A stretch of DNA of 11,735 nucleotides from Patulibacter sp052039575 (lineage in GTDB: Bacteria > Actinomycetota > Thermoleophilia > Solirubrobacterales > Solirubrobacteraceae), in the NCBI GenBank assembly GCA_052039575.1, contig JBQGEK010000106.1:1-11735 (forward strand), in the 5' to 3' direction. Under the pieces are notes generated by a model that saw only the letters and a program-made list of their open reading frames with translations, was not told the DNA's origin and did no database searches. Numbering within the stretch: position 1 is the stretch's first letter; every line of letters begins with the position of its first letter. Position numbers and translations under genes: made by a program. Positions 1 through 6,528 of this stretch are shown here, in pieces.

Positions 1-56
1 AATCGCCCGCCGGGCTCGCCGATGCCGCTGGGCAGCACGCCGGTGCGCGGCGTCAT
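1..56 (-). CDS. Probable N-terminus of an unidentified gene leaving the left edge
   Basis: An ATG at 54-56 opens a frame to the window edge that reads MTPRTGVLPSGIGEPGGR. Sixteen of its 17 complete codons end in G or C, the bias of the real genes here; the neighbouring frames are worse or hit a stop. An AT-rich patch with a TATAAG hexamer lies about 30 bases upstream, which fits a promoter. No Shine-Dalgarno sequence is visible before the ATG. Only 18 residues are available, so no family can be named and the start could be wrong. Confidence 0.4.
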   Translation of the reverse strand, partial: MTPRTGVLPSGIGEPGGR

Positions 57-81
57 GAGGACACCCGGGCAGGTGTTGGGT

Positions 82-98
82 TTTACTTATACGGTAAA
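82..98 (-). promoter_or_regulatory. AT-rich promoter-like patch with inverted repeat
   Basis: In a very GC-rich setting this stretch carries arms TTTAC and GTAAA separated by 7 bases. It includes TATAAG (minus strand, 91 to 86), a good -10 hexamer. Transcription would start near 79 and give a leader of about 22 bases before the ATG at 56. No convincing -35 hexamer is seen. A palindrome over a -10 element suggests an operator, but the regulator is unknown. Confidence 0.4.
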
Positions 99-158
99 GA
101 CAGTGTTCCCCCGCGGAGCGGACCCGGGCAGCGCACGACTCGCATACCGCGTCTTGCG

Positions 159-191
159 CTGCACGGCTTCGCCTAGGCCGTGGCCGTGCAG
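159..191 (-). terminator. Candidate terminator hairpin after the three-gene secreted-protein cluster
   Basis: A perfect 9-bp inverted repeat (CTGCACGGC at 159-167 and GCCGTGCAG at 183-191) encloses a 15-base loop that itself holds the palindrome GCCTAGGC. It lies about 40 bases past the stop of the 394-aa gene. No U-tract follows on the minus strand, so this would be a U-poor terminator of the kind often proposed in GC-rich bacteria, or an mRNA 3'-end stabiliser. Confidence 0.45.
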
Positions 192-197
192 TCGACG

Positions 198-229
198 ACC
201 CGCGGGGCGTCGCCCACGGCACCGCGGGT
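198..229 (-). terminator. Second hairpin overlapping the stop codon of the 394-aa gene
   Basis: Arms ACCCGCGG (198-205) and CCGCGGGT (222-229) are perfect complements separated by 16 bases; the right arm runs into the TGA stop (231-229). Together with the hairpin at 159-191 it forms a tandem structured 3' end. In DNA this GC-rich, 8-bp stems arise easily by chance, so confidence is modest. Confidence 0.3.
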
Positions 230-1413
230 CAGCGCACGCGCAGCGTCAGGCGGCGGGTCGTTGCCCGCTCGGCCTTCGCCTGCGGGTCGACCGTGACCCG
301 CAGCGCGATCGTGCGTGACGACCGCGCCGCCAACGTGCGGCGAACCGCCACGGAGGGCCGAACCCGAACGGTCGCGGTCTTGCCCGCGGCGACGCGGTAG
401 GAGCCGCGGGCGATCGTCGTCACCGCACGCTTGCCGCCGTGCTTCAGCCGCCCGACGGTACGCAGCCGGACGGTCCCGCGACAGGTCGACGTGGCGCGGC
501 AACGGATCCGCAGCGCGACGCGGCCGTCGCGCAGGTTGAGTCGCGGGTTGATGACGGCCACCGGTGACGAGGACGAACCGGACCCGCCCCCGGTCGAGCT
601 CGAGCCGGAACCCGATCCGGACCCGGACCCGGACCCGCCGCCCGAGCCCGAGCCGCTCCCGCCACCCGACCCACTGCCCGCACCCGAGCCGCTTCCGCCG
701 CCAGAACCGCCGGAGCCGCCGCCGTTCCCGCCCCCGCCCGGCCCGCCACCGGGTCCGTCGACGCGGAAGCGGTAGGTTTGGACGTCGGAGAGCTCACCCC
801 CACCGGCCAGCGTGCCGCTGACGCGGAACCGCAGCCGGTACTCCCCGGGAGTCGAGAAGGCCCAGTTGGCGTGGACGTGCTCGCCCATGCCGACGTTCCA
901 CGCATTGTTCGTCGGGAACGCCGCGTCGGACGCCGATGCCGCGAACCGCTGGCCGATCCCGCCGAACGGGTCCGATGCGAACAGGTGGAACCGCCCGGGC
1001 CCCTCGACCTGCTCGAGCGCGAACCGCAGCGGCCCGCTGAACTGCCCGCTCAGCGAGCCGTTCTCGGTCGACCAGCCCGGCCACAGCAGCCGGGAGTCCT
1101 GGGTCTGCGGCAGGATCGAGACCTGCGAGCCCGGGGACCCGAGGAACGCGAACGCCGCCCCCGACGGAACCGGCACCTGGGCCTCGGGTTTCGCCACGAA
1201 GGTCACGTCGGCGACGTCGCGGACGACGGCCGGGCGGACCGTGTCGTCCTTGACCTTCAGCTGCAGCTGCCCGCCGGCCAGCTGCGGCGCGAGCGCGTCG
1301 ACGTGGCCGGCGTCGAGCGTCACGGCAGACGCCGGGGCAGCACCCGCAGCGGTCAGGGCGAGCGCGGTGACGAGCGGTCGCCGCACCCGACGTGACGGTG
1401 TGAGCAGAGACAT
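229..1413 (-). CDS. Secreted choice-of-anchor M domain protein with Gly/Ser linker (394 aa)
   Basis: Exported protein of unknown biochemical role, probably part of the neighbouring metal-transport system. A signal peptide covers about residues 1-30 (basic RRVRR, hydrophobic stretch, then ASA). Residues 32-219 form one choice-of-anchor M domain: GHVD at 36-39, VKDDT at 53-57, LPQTQ at 101-105, WPGWSTE at 111-117, GPGRF at 138-142 and the hallmark HVHANWAF at 179-186. Residues 220-283 are a nearly pure Gly/Ser linker. Residues 284-394 form a basic beta-rich module with a close Cys pair (C305, C311). No LPXTG signal or C-terminal membrane helix is present, so wall attachment, if any, must be non-covalent through the basic module. 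The ATG at 1413 was chosen over an in-frame start at 1470 because GAGAGGA lies 5 bases upstream and the signal peptide follows directly. It is third in its cluster, 70 bases after the 614-aa gene. Confidence 0.88.
   Translation of the reverse strand: MSLLTPSRRVRRPLVTALALTAAGAAPASAVTLDAGHVDALAPQLAGGQLQLKVKDDTVRPAVVRDVADVTFVAKPEAQVPVPSGAAFAFLGSPGSQVSILPQTQDSRLLWPGWSTENGSLSGQFSGPLRFALEQVEGPGRFHLFASDPFGGIGQRFAASASDAAFPTNNAWNVGMGEHVHANWAFSTPGEYRLRFRVSGTLAGGGELSDVQTYRFRVDGPGGGPGGGGNGGGSGGSGGGSGSGAGSGSGGGSGSGSGGGSGSGSGSGSGSSSTGGGSGSSSSPVAVINPRLNLRDGRVALRIRCRATSTCRGTVRLRTVGRLKHGGKRAVTTIARGSYRVAAGKTATVRVRPSVAVRRTLAARSSRTIALRVTVDPQAKAERATTRRLTLRVR
565..756 (-). repeat. Low-complexity DNA encoding the Gly/Ser linker
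   Basis: On the plus strand this reads as imperfect short units built from GGACCC, CCGGAG and CCGCCG, including three adjacent GGACCC copies. It encodes about 64 residues of Gly and Ser between the surface domain and the basic C-terminal module. Such tracts can change length by replication slippage; the units here are 3-6 bases, so in-frame changes would be tolerated. Confidence 0.75.
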
Positions 1414-1441
1414 CGGAGTCCTCTCGGTTCGGGGTACTCGT

Positions 1442-1476
1442 GGTGGGGCACGCGTCTCGCGGACGCGCACCCCACC
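1442..1476 (-). promoter_or_regulatory. Strong intercistronic RNA hairpin between two surface-protein genes
   Basis: A 15-bp stem (1442-1456 with 1462-1476) has a 5-base loop. In the minus-strand RNA every position pairs, two of them as G-U wobbles; in plus-strand RNA those two positions would be C-A mismatches. This strand-specific pairing supports a role in the transcript of this cluster. It begins 7 bases after the stop of the 614-aa gene and ends 28 bases before the next ATG, with no U-tract after it. It may be a partial terminator, or a 3'-end stabiliser that sets unequal levels of the two mRNAs. Confidence 0.5.
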
Positions 1477-1483
1477 GGGGGCA

Positions 1484-3328
1484 TCAGCGACGGACCTTGA
1501 TCACGGTCGAGCGCGACGTCGTCTTGCGGTCGGGCGCGGTGGCGGTGGTCGTCACACGCAGCCGCACGGTGCCACGGACCTTCGAGAAGGCGCGGCGCTG
1601 GGCGCCCTTCAGGCGGACCCGCAGGGTCGCCGTGCCGGCCCGCCGGACCTGGCGGGTGGCGGTGCCCAGCGTGACCCGCGATGCACCGCGCTTGACCCGC
1701 AGGCCGATCCGGCGTGCGTCGCGGGCGGAGATCCGCACCGTGGTGCGCACGCGAGCCGCGGAGCCGGTGCGGACCCGGACGTTCACCCGGCCGCTGCGGC
1801 GCAGGCTGCTGCCGCGGACCGCGCGGGCCGGACGGGTCACGTTGAGCCGCACGGCCGTCGGGGCGTTCGACGTCGGCGGTGCCGGTGCCGGCACGACCGG
1901 TCCCGGCAGAGGCAGAGGCAGCGGCTGCGGCTGCGGGATCGGCAGCGGCTCCGGAATCGGGTCGGGCTGCGGCCGCGGCGGGTGTCCGTGACCGTGATCC
2001 TCGACGGCGAGCGTCACCGGATCCGACTCCGCGATCACGTCGTGGTCGTGGTCGTAGAGCTTCGCCTGGACCAGGCAGCCGTGGTGACGCTGCTCGAGCG
2101 TCAGGGTCAGGGTCCCCGTCGCCTGGCCCGGGACGACGGTCCACGGGTTGTCGCCGCACGTCAGGAACCAGTGCCAGTGGTCCTCGCCGGTGTCCGGGTC
2201 CTGCTTCGCGGTCAGGGTCGCCACGTCACCGGGGTGGTAGTGGTGCTTGAGCCCCTCGATCGTCAGCGTCGTCGCCGGGGCGCCGTGCCCGTGGTCGTCG
2301 ACGTGGATCGTCTGGGGCGTGGTCAGCGCGACCAGGGCGTGGTCGTTGTCGAACAGGCGCGCTTGGACCAGGCAGCCGTCGAGCTCGGGGGTCGCGGTGA
2401 ACGAGTGGCTCGCCGCGAGCGCGCCCGAGACGGTCTTCCACGGCTCGGTGTCGCCGCAACGGGTGTACCAGTGGAAGTGGTCTTCCTCCGTACCCGACTG
2501 GGTGGTGGTCAGTGAGATCGTGTCGCCGGAGTGGTAGTGGTGCTGCATGCCGCCGAGCTCGAGGCTGGGCAGGCCGCCGTTCGCAGCGGCCGGGTCCGGC
2601 AGATCACCGATGTAGAAGACATAGTCGGCCGAGGCGCTGAGCGGCTGGCCGTCCTTCTGCGCCTTCGCGGCGAAGGTCAGCTGGTACAGCCCCGGCTTGG
2701 TGAACGACCACGCGGCGTGCTGATGCTGGAACGCGGTCGACCACGCGTTCGGGCCGTCGACGCCGGGCCAGTTCGCGTCGCTCCAGGCGTCGGAGGTCGT
2801 GCTGCCGAAGATCCGCGGCGGTTGGAACGTCGGAACGTCCCAGAGGTGGACTCCTGCCCCGGACGGGCGGACCGCCTGGACCATCCGGAACTGGAACCGC
2901 TGGCCGGGCGCGAGCTCGTCCACCTGGTTCAGGACCGACTCGTGCTGGGTGTCCCAGCCGGGCCAGATCACGCTGGCCTGGTTGGAGCCGCTGAGGCTGA
3001 CCGCCCAGTGGTCGTCGCCGTCCTGCAGGCCGAGGAACGCGTACGCGGGCGGCAGCGAGGGGACGTTCTCCTTGGCGCCGTCGTGAAGGTTGAGCAGGAC
3101 GTCGTCGACGTCGCGGATCACGTGCGACTCCGGCGAGTACAGCAGGGTGTCGTCGGCCAGTCGCAGCCGCAGCTCGCCGTCCTCGATCGTTGGCTTGAGG
3201 GCATCGATGTGCCCCTTGGTCAGGACGTACGGTCGAGCGGCAGCGGTGCCGGCGACCAGCGTCAGCAGCATCGCGAAGGCCGTCAGGACGACGGCGGCGA
3301 GCCGCAGGGTGGGCACGGGGAGGGACAT
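1484..3328 (-). CDS. Secreted His-rich surface protein: choice-of-anchor M domain plus two metal-binding-like repeats (614 aa)
   Basis: Probably an extracellular metal-binding partner of the ABC transporter. Signal peptide about 1-31 (ends TAAA). Choice-of-anchor M domain about 35-241, with GHID at 39-42, LADDT at 57-61, IWPGWDTQ at 121-128 and HQHAAWSF at 202-209. Two homologous repeats follow at 253-349 and 353-449; each has HHYHxGD, DHxHW, a Cys pair (C291/C319 and C391/C418), GCLVQA and an end rich in DHGHG. Together they hold 22 His in about 197 residues. A Pro-rich linker (about 450-488) joins a very basic beta-rich C-terminal module (489-614). No sortase motif or membrane anchor is seen. 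The start is well supported: AAGGAG lies 9 bases upstream. It is 31 bases downstream of the 225-aa gene, so likely co-transcribed. Metal binding is inferred from composition. Confidence 0.9.
   Translation of the reverse strand: MSLPVPTLRLAAVVLTAFAMLLTLVAGTAAARPYVLTKGHIDALKPTIEDGELRLRLADDTLLYSPESHVIRDVDDVLLNLHDGAKENVPSLPPAYAFLGLQDGDDHWAVSLSGSNQASVIWPGWDTQHESVLNQVDELAPGQRFQFRMVQAVRPSGAGVHLWDVPTFQPPRIFGSTTSDAWSDANWPGVDGPNAWSTAFQHQHAAWSFTKPGLYQLTFAAKAQKDGQPLSASADYVFYIGDLPDPAAANGGLPSLELGGMQHHYHSGDTISLTTTQSGTEEDHFHWYTRCGDTEPWKTVSGALAASHSFTATPELDGCLVQARLFDNDHALVALTTPQTIHVDDHGHGAPATTLTIEGLKHHYHPGDVATLTAKQDPDTGEDHWHWFLTCGDNPWTVVPGQATGTLTLTLEQRHHGCLVQAKLYDHDHDVIAESDPVTLAVEDHGHGHPPRPQPDPIPEPLPIPQPQPLPLPLPGPVVPAPAPPTSNAPTAVRLNVTRPARAVRGSSLRRSGRVNVRVRTGSAARVRTTVRISARDARRIGLRVKRGASRVTLGTATRQVRRAGTATLRVRLKGAQRRAFSKVRGTVRLRVTTTATAPDRKTTSRSTVIKVRR
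1982..2572 (-). repeat. Tandem His-rich protein repeats (two copies)
   Basis: The two halves, 2282-2572 and 1982-2272, encode homologous modules of about 97 residues. Shared features in order are HHYH(S/P)GD, EDH(F/W)HW, a Cys followed by GD, GCLVQA, an acidic His-containing loop and DHGHG. The Cys spacing (28 and 27 residues) suggests one disulfide per module in an Ig-like fold. The DNA copies have clearly diverged, so this is an old duplication. Confidence 0.8.
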
Positions 3329-3331
3329 CGG

Positions 3332-3343
3332 AAGGAGCTCCTT
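3332..3343 (-). promoter_or_regulatory. Ribosome binding site of the 614-aa gene inside a 12-bp palindrome
   Basis: AAGGAGCTCCTT is fully self-complementary and contains the AAGGAG site that sits 9 bases before the ATG at 3328. It is the strongest Shine-Dalgarno sequence in the two surface-protein/transporter clusters, pointing to high translation of the His-rich protein. The palindrome may be incidental. Confidence 0.6.
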
Positions 3344-3359
3344 GCTCGTTCGGGGGGAT

Positions 3360-4037
3360 TCAGCCGACGCGGAGCGTCAGGGTGCGGGTGTCGCTGAGCC
3401 GCTTGCCGGCTCGCGAGGTGGCGGAGATCGTGAAGGTCATCCGGTACGTGCCGCGCGCGGTGAACGCCCAGTTGCCGTGGGCGTGGACGCCGAGCGGGAT
3501 CGACCGCGACTGCGGAACGCGGCGGGCCGAGCTGAAGAGCACGTTCGGCGTTCCGAACGACCCGGTCTGGTAGATCGCCACCCGGCCCGGGCCGCGCACG
3601 CGGTCGAGCCGCCAGGCGACCGGTCCGCGCAGCTGCCGGGACGAGACCTGCTCGGTGTTCCAACCCGCCCAGATCACGCCGCGCTTCTGCGTCTGCGGGA
3701 TCAGCCAGACGGTCTGGCCGGGGCGGCCGATGAACGAGAGCGCCCGGCCGTTCGGCAGCCGGTAGCGGGCGTTCGAGCCGACGCGGATCACGACGTCGCT
3801 CGGACTGCGCCAACGGACCCGCGATCCGGTGTCGTCCTTGACCCGGAAGCGCAGGCGGCCGTTCTCGACCCGCGCGGCGACCGCATCGACGTGGCCCTGG
3901 CTGAGGGTGACTCGCGCGGCCGACGCGGTCTCGACCCCCGCCGCAAGCGGACCGAACGCGACCGAACCACTTGGGGCGACGATCGCCCCGGCCACCGCGA
4001 CCGAAACCCCGGCCGCGTAGATAAGACTAGTTCTCAT
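3360..4037 (-). CDS. Small secreted choice-of-anchor M domain protein (225 aa)
   Basis: Exported single-domain protein, first gene of its cluster. An N-terminal hydrophobic segment (about 5-40, ending ASAA) looks like a long signal peptide. The rest, about 42-225, is a single choice-of-anchor M domain: GHVD at 48-51, VKDDT at 66-70, IPQTQ at 113-117, IWAGWNTE at 122-129, GPGRV at 149-153 and HAHGNWAF at 185-192. It stops right after the domain, with no linker, wall module or anchor, so it may be released or held by partners. No Shine-Dalgarno sequence precedes the ATG. A TAGCTT hexamer (4050 to 4045) lies 7 bases before it, which fits a leaderless mRNA. A palindrome covers the start codon. 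It has the basic minimal domain architecture, and its role is inferred from its neighbours. Confidence 0.87.
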   Translation of the reverse strand: MRTSLIYAAGVSVAVAGAIVAPSGSVAFGPLAAGVETASAARVTLSQGHVDAVAARVENGRLRFRVKDDTGSRVRWRSPSDVVIRVGSNARYRLPNGRALSFIGRPGQTVWLIPQTQKRGVIWAGWNTEQVSSRQLRGPVAWRLDRVRGPGRVAIYQTGSFGTPNVLFSSARRVPQSRSIPLGVHAHGNWAFTARGTYRMTFTISATSRAGKRLSDTRTLTLRVG

Positions 4038-4046
4038 TCTTGAGAA
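4031..4046 (-). promoter_or_regulatory. Candidate operator over the start of the secreted-protein cluster
   Basis: Perfect 6-bp arms TTCTCA (4031-4036) and TGAGAA (4041-4046) flank 4 bases. Outside them are CTAG at 4027-4030 and CTAG at 4048-4051, the latter offset by one base. The site covers the ATG at 4037-4035 and most of a TAGCTT -10-like hexamer, so a bound protein would block initiation. A zinc-responsive Fur-family regulator (Zur) would suit the genes, but the motif does not match a Zur consensus that I can vouch for. Confidence 0.45.
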
Positions 4047-4125
4047 GCTAGCGGATCGTCGCCCGAGGCGCCCTGCCGCCCCAGCGCCCCGCGCCGTGAT
4101 GCCGCCACGTCGTACCCTGCTCGGG

Positions 4126-4863
4126 ATGGCCCGCGCCGAGTTCGACGAGAACTTCCCCTACGGTCTCGACCGCCCACGCCAGGCCCGGACGACGGCCGGG
4201 GTCGGCATGGCGCTCGGCATCGCGACGCTGATCACGGTGGTCGTCGTCGGCGATCTCACGTCGTCGGGCGGACTGCTCGTACTGGCGCTGCTGCTGGCCT
4301 GCGTGTCGTCGTTCGTGATCAGCGCCGGGCTCTTCCGGACGTCGCACCGGACCAAGGTCAAGGCCGCCGACCGGATGCTCAACGGACTCGACCTGCGGGG
4401 GGACGAGCGCGCGGTCGACCTCGGCTGCGGGACCGGACTGCTCTGCGCCGGGCTCGCCGTGCGCCTGCCCGAGGGCAATGTCGTCGGGGTCGACTCGTGG
4501 GTCGAGAGCGCGCTGCAGCCGACCGGCCGCCCGCTGGCCAAGCAGACGCTGCAGCTCGCCGGCGTCAAGAAGGTCAGCGTCCTCACCGGCAGCATCCGCG
4601 AGCTGCCGCTCGGCGACGCCAGCATGGACCTGGCGGTCTCCCGCGACGCGCTCTCGATGCTGCCCAGCACGGATGCCCGCCGCGAAGCAGTCGAGGAGCT
4701 CGCCCGGGTCGTGGTACCGGACGGCCGGGTCGCTCTGCTCGAGCCGTTCCACACCCGCGAGCTCGCCGCCCAGCTGACCGCCGCGGGCTTCCGCGACGTC
4801 CAGCGCAGCCGGCGCTGGTGGATCGTGATGCCGCCGCACCGGTTGGTCACCGCCACCCGCTAG
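4126..4863 (+). CDS. Membrane-tethered class I SAM-dependent methyltransferase (245 aa)
   Basis: Transfers a methyl group from S-adenosylmethionine to an unknown acceptor. Two N-terminal hydrophobic helices (about 24-42 and 48-70) anchor a cytoplasmic Rossmann domain. Motif I is VDLGCGTG at 97-104, the acidic residue after strand 2 is D123 (VVGVDSW), and a post-I motif is near 160-170 (ELPLGDASMDLA). The distribution of motifs resembles UbiE/MenG-type enzymes, and the FPYGLDRP opening before a pair of helices recurs in a group of small bacterial methyltransferases as I remember them. The start at 4126 was chosen over GTG 4096 or ATG 4099 because codons before 4126 lose the G/C third-base bias; no clear ribosome site supports any of them. 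It is the only plus-strand gene, divergent from the secreted-protein cluster and convergent with the permease (19 bases apart), so it is probably not part of the metal system. Confidence 0.85.
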   Translation: MARAEFDENFPYGLDRPRQARTTAGVGMALGIATLITVVVVGDLTSSGGLLVLALLLACVSSFVISAGLFRTSHRTKVKAADRMLNGLDLRGDERAVDLGCGTGLLCAGLAVRLPEGNVVGVDSWVESALQPTGRPLAKQTLQLAGVKKVSVLTGSIRELPLGDASMDLAVSRDALSMLPSTDARREAVEELARVVVPDGRVALLEPFHTRELAAQLTAAGFRDVQRSRRWWIVMPPHRLVTATR

Positions 4864-4882
4864 CTCCGCCGGCGCGCCACGG

Positions 4883-5776
4883 TCAGCCCGCGAGCGCCTC
4901 GTCGTCGAGGACCGCCAGGTCGCGCCCGCGGCGCAGCCGCTTCGCCAGCATCCCCTGGCGCGGCGCGAACAGCCACGCCAGCAGGAACCACCCGGTCAGG
5001 ATCATCACGATCGTGCCGCCGGTCGGATAGTCCCACGACCACGAGACGTAGAGCCCGAGCAGCGCCGAGAGCGCGCCGATCGCCGGAGCCAGCAGCATCA
5101 TCGCCCCCAGCCGGTCGGTCAGCAGCCGCGCGGTCGCAGCCGGCGTGATCAGCAACGCCAGCACCAGGATGTTGCCGATCGTCTGGACGCTGATCACCAC
5201 CGCCAGCGTGACCAGCACGTAGAGCACCAGATCGAGCCAGAAGACCGGGATCCCCATCGCCCGCGCCGACTCGCGGTCGAGCGAGATCGTCACCAGCTCC
5301 TTGTGCAGCATCAGCAGCAGGCCGAGCACCAGCAGCCCCATCCCCGCGCCGACCACGATGTCGCTGTCCGGGATCCCGGTGATCGAGCCAAACAGGAACT
5401 GCTGCAGCGACCCGGCGTAGCCCGGCGCCCGCGAGATCACGATGATCCCGAGCGCGAACGACGCGACGAAGAAGACGCCGATCACCGCGTCCTCCTTCAG
5501 CCGCCGGTTCTGCGAGAAGACCGCGATCAGGATCGCCGTCACCACCCCCGCGACCACGCCGCCGAGCACCAGGCTGCCGCCGAGCACGAACGCCACCGCC
5601 AGTCCGGGGAAGACCGCGTGGGCGACCGCGTCGCCGATGAACGCCATCCCGCGCAACACCACGTAGCAGCCGACCACACCGCAGACGACCGACGCGATCG
5701 TCGCCATCAGCAGCGCCTTCGGCAGGAACGCCAGGTCGGGGTTCAGCAGGTCCCCGACGAACTCGGCCGGAGACAT
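4883..5776 (-). CDS. ABC-3 family metal transporter permease (ZnuB-like, anchored repeat type; 297 aa)
   Basis: Integral membrane subunit that carries a divalent metal, probably zinc, across the cytoplasmic membrane. About eight hydrophobic segments are seen between residues 17 and 270. Family hallmarks include LRGMAFIGDAVAHAVFPGLA (41-60), matching the ABC-3 pattern in which the early loop ends with a His near the membrane, the cytoplasmic SLDRESARAMG coupling region (165-175), and GNILVLALLITPAATARLLT (201-220). Length is normal for the family. The start is fixed by the operon: the ATG shares one base with the TGA of the ATPase gene (TGATG), and a GAAGGCGG site lies upstream. It is last in the four-gene operon. 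The order and partners match the model 'anchored repeat-type ABC transporter, permease subunit'. Confidence 0.93.
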   Translation of the reverse strand: MSPAEFVGDLLNPDLAFLPKALLMATIASVVCGVVGCYVVLRGMAFIGDAVAHAVFPGLAVAFVLGGSLVLGGVVAGVVTAILIAVFSQNRRLKEDAVIGVFFVASFALGIIVISRAPGYAGSLQQFLFGSITGIPDSDIVVGAGMGLLVLGLLLMLHKELVTISLDRESARAMGIPVFWLDLVLYVLVTLAVVISVQTIGNILVLALLITPAATARLLTDRLGAMMLLAPAIGALSALLGLYVSWSWDYPTGGTIVMILTGWFLLAWLFAPRQGMLAKRLRRGRDLAVLDDEALAG

Positions 5777-6528
5777 CAGGCGACCGCCTTCAGCGTGCGC
5801 AGCAAGGGGCTCTCCGCCGCCACCCCGAAGGCCCGCATCCAGACCTCGGGGTCGTCGGCCAGCGTCGCCGGATCGCCGTCGGCGACGACCGTCCGGTTGA
5901 GCAGCACCAGCCGGTCGCAGCCGAAGACCGCGGCGGCGAGGTCGTGCGTGGTCATCAGGACCGCACGGCCCTCGTGGGCGAGCGACGCGAACAGCGCCGA
6001 CAGCAGCTCCTGGGTCGGCATGTCGAGCCCGGTGAACGGCTCGTCGAGCAGCAGCACGTCGGGCTGCAGGGCGAGAGCGCGGGCGACCAGCACCCGCTGC
6101 CGCTGACCACCGGACAGCTGCCCCGCGGGGCGCCGGCGCAGGTCGCTCATCCGCACCCGCTCGAGCGCCTCGTCGACCGCCCGCCAGTCCTCGACGCCGG
6201 GGCGACGACGGATCCCCAGCCGCCCGGTGCGTCCGGTCATCACGACCTGCTCGACCGACAGCGGGAACTCCCACGCGAACTCGTGACGCTGCGGCACGTA
6301 GCCGATCGGGACCCGGCCGGGAGACGCCTTGCGCCCACCGAGCGTGACGGTTCCGGCATCGGGGCGCAGCAGGCCCAGAGTCGTCCGCAGCAGCGTCGTC
6401 TTGCCCGCACCGTTGGGACCGAGCAGCCCGACCATCTCGCCGCGTTCGACGCGCAACGTCGCGTCGTGCACGGCCACCCGCCCGCCGAGCCGGACGGTCA
6501 CGCGGTCAACCTCGAGCGCGGCACTCAC
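5776..6528 (-). CDS. ABC transporter ATP-binding subunit (ZnuC-like, anchored repeat type; 250 aa)
   Basis: Cytoplasmic ATPase that powers the permease encoded just downstream. All core motifs are intact: Walker A GPNGAGKTT (37-45), Q-loop Q80, signature LSGGQ (138-142), Walker B VLLLDEP (158-164), D-loop GLD (167-169) and switch H195. The substrate-specific cue is context: the genes on both sides belong to a metal transporter. Initiation is at GTG (6528-6526), overlapping the TGA of the upstream anchored-protein gene by four bases (GTGA), which implies translational coupling. Its C-terminus extends about 40 residues past the H-loop region without a regulatory domain. Confidence 0.94.
   Translation of the reverse strand: MSAALEVDRVTVRLGGRVAVHDATLRVERGEMVGLLGPNGAGKTTLLRTTLGLLRPDAGTVTLGGRKASPGRVPIGYVPQRHEFAWEFPLSVEQVVMTGRTGRLGIRRRPGVEDWRAVDEALERVRMSDLRRRPAGQLSGGQRQRVLVARALALQPDVLLLDEPFTGLDMPTQELLSALFASLAHEGRAVLMTTHDLAAAVFGCDRLVLLNRTVVADGDPATLADDPEVWMRAFGVAAESPLLRTLKAVA

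Noticed and set aside
431..775. Plus-strand frame encoding Pro/Glu/Asp repeats
   Set aside because: It is the reverse of the Gly/Ser linker repeats and has no independent support.
812..2515. Long plus-strand open frame (about 567 codons) opposite the two secreted-protein genes
   Set aside because: Antisense shadow of GC-rich coding DNA; the minus frames have signal peptides, conserved domains and ribosome sites, and this one has Arg-rich nonsense.
229..4037. LPXTG sortase signals in the surface proteins
   Set aside because: None of the three secreted proteins ends with LPXTG, a hydrophobic helix and a basic tail.
4864..4882. Bidirectional terminator between the convergent methyltransferase and permease genes
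   Set aside because: Only 19 bases separate the stops and the only symmetry is the short GGCGCGCC.
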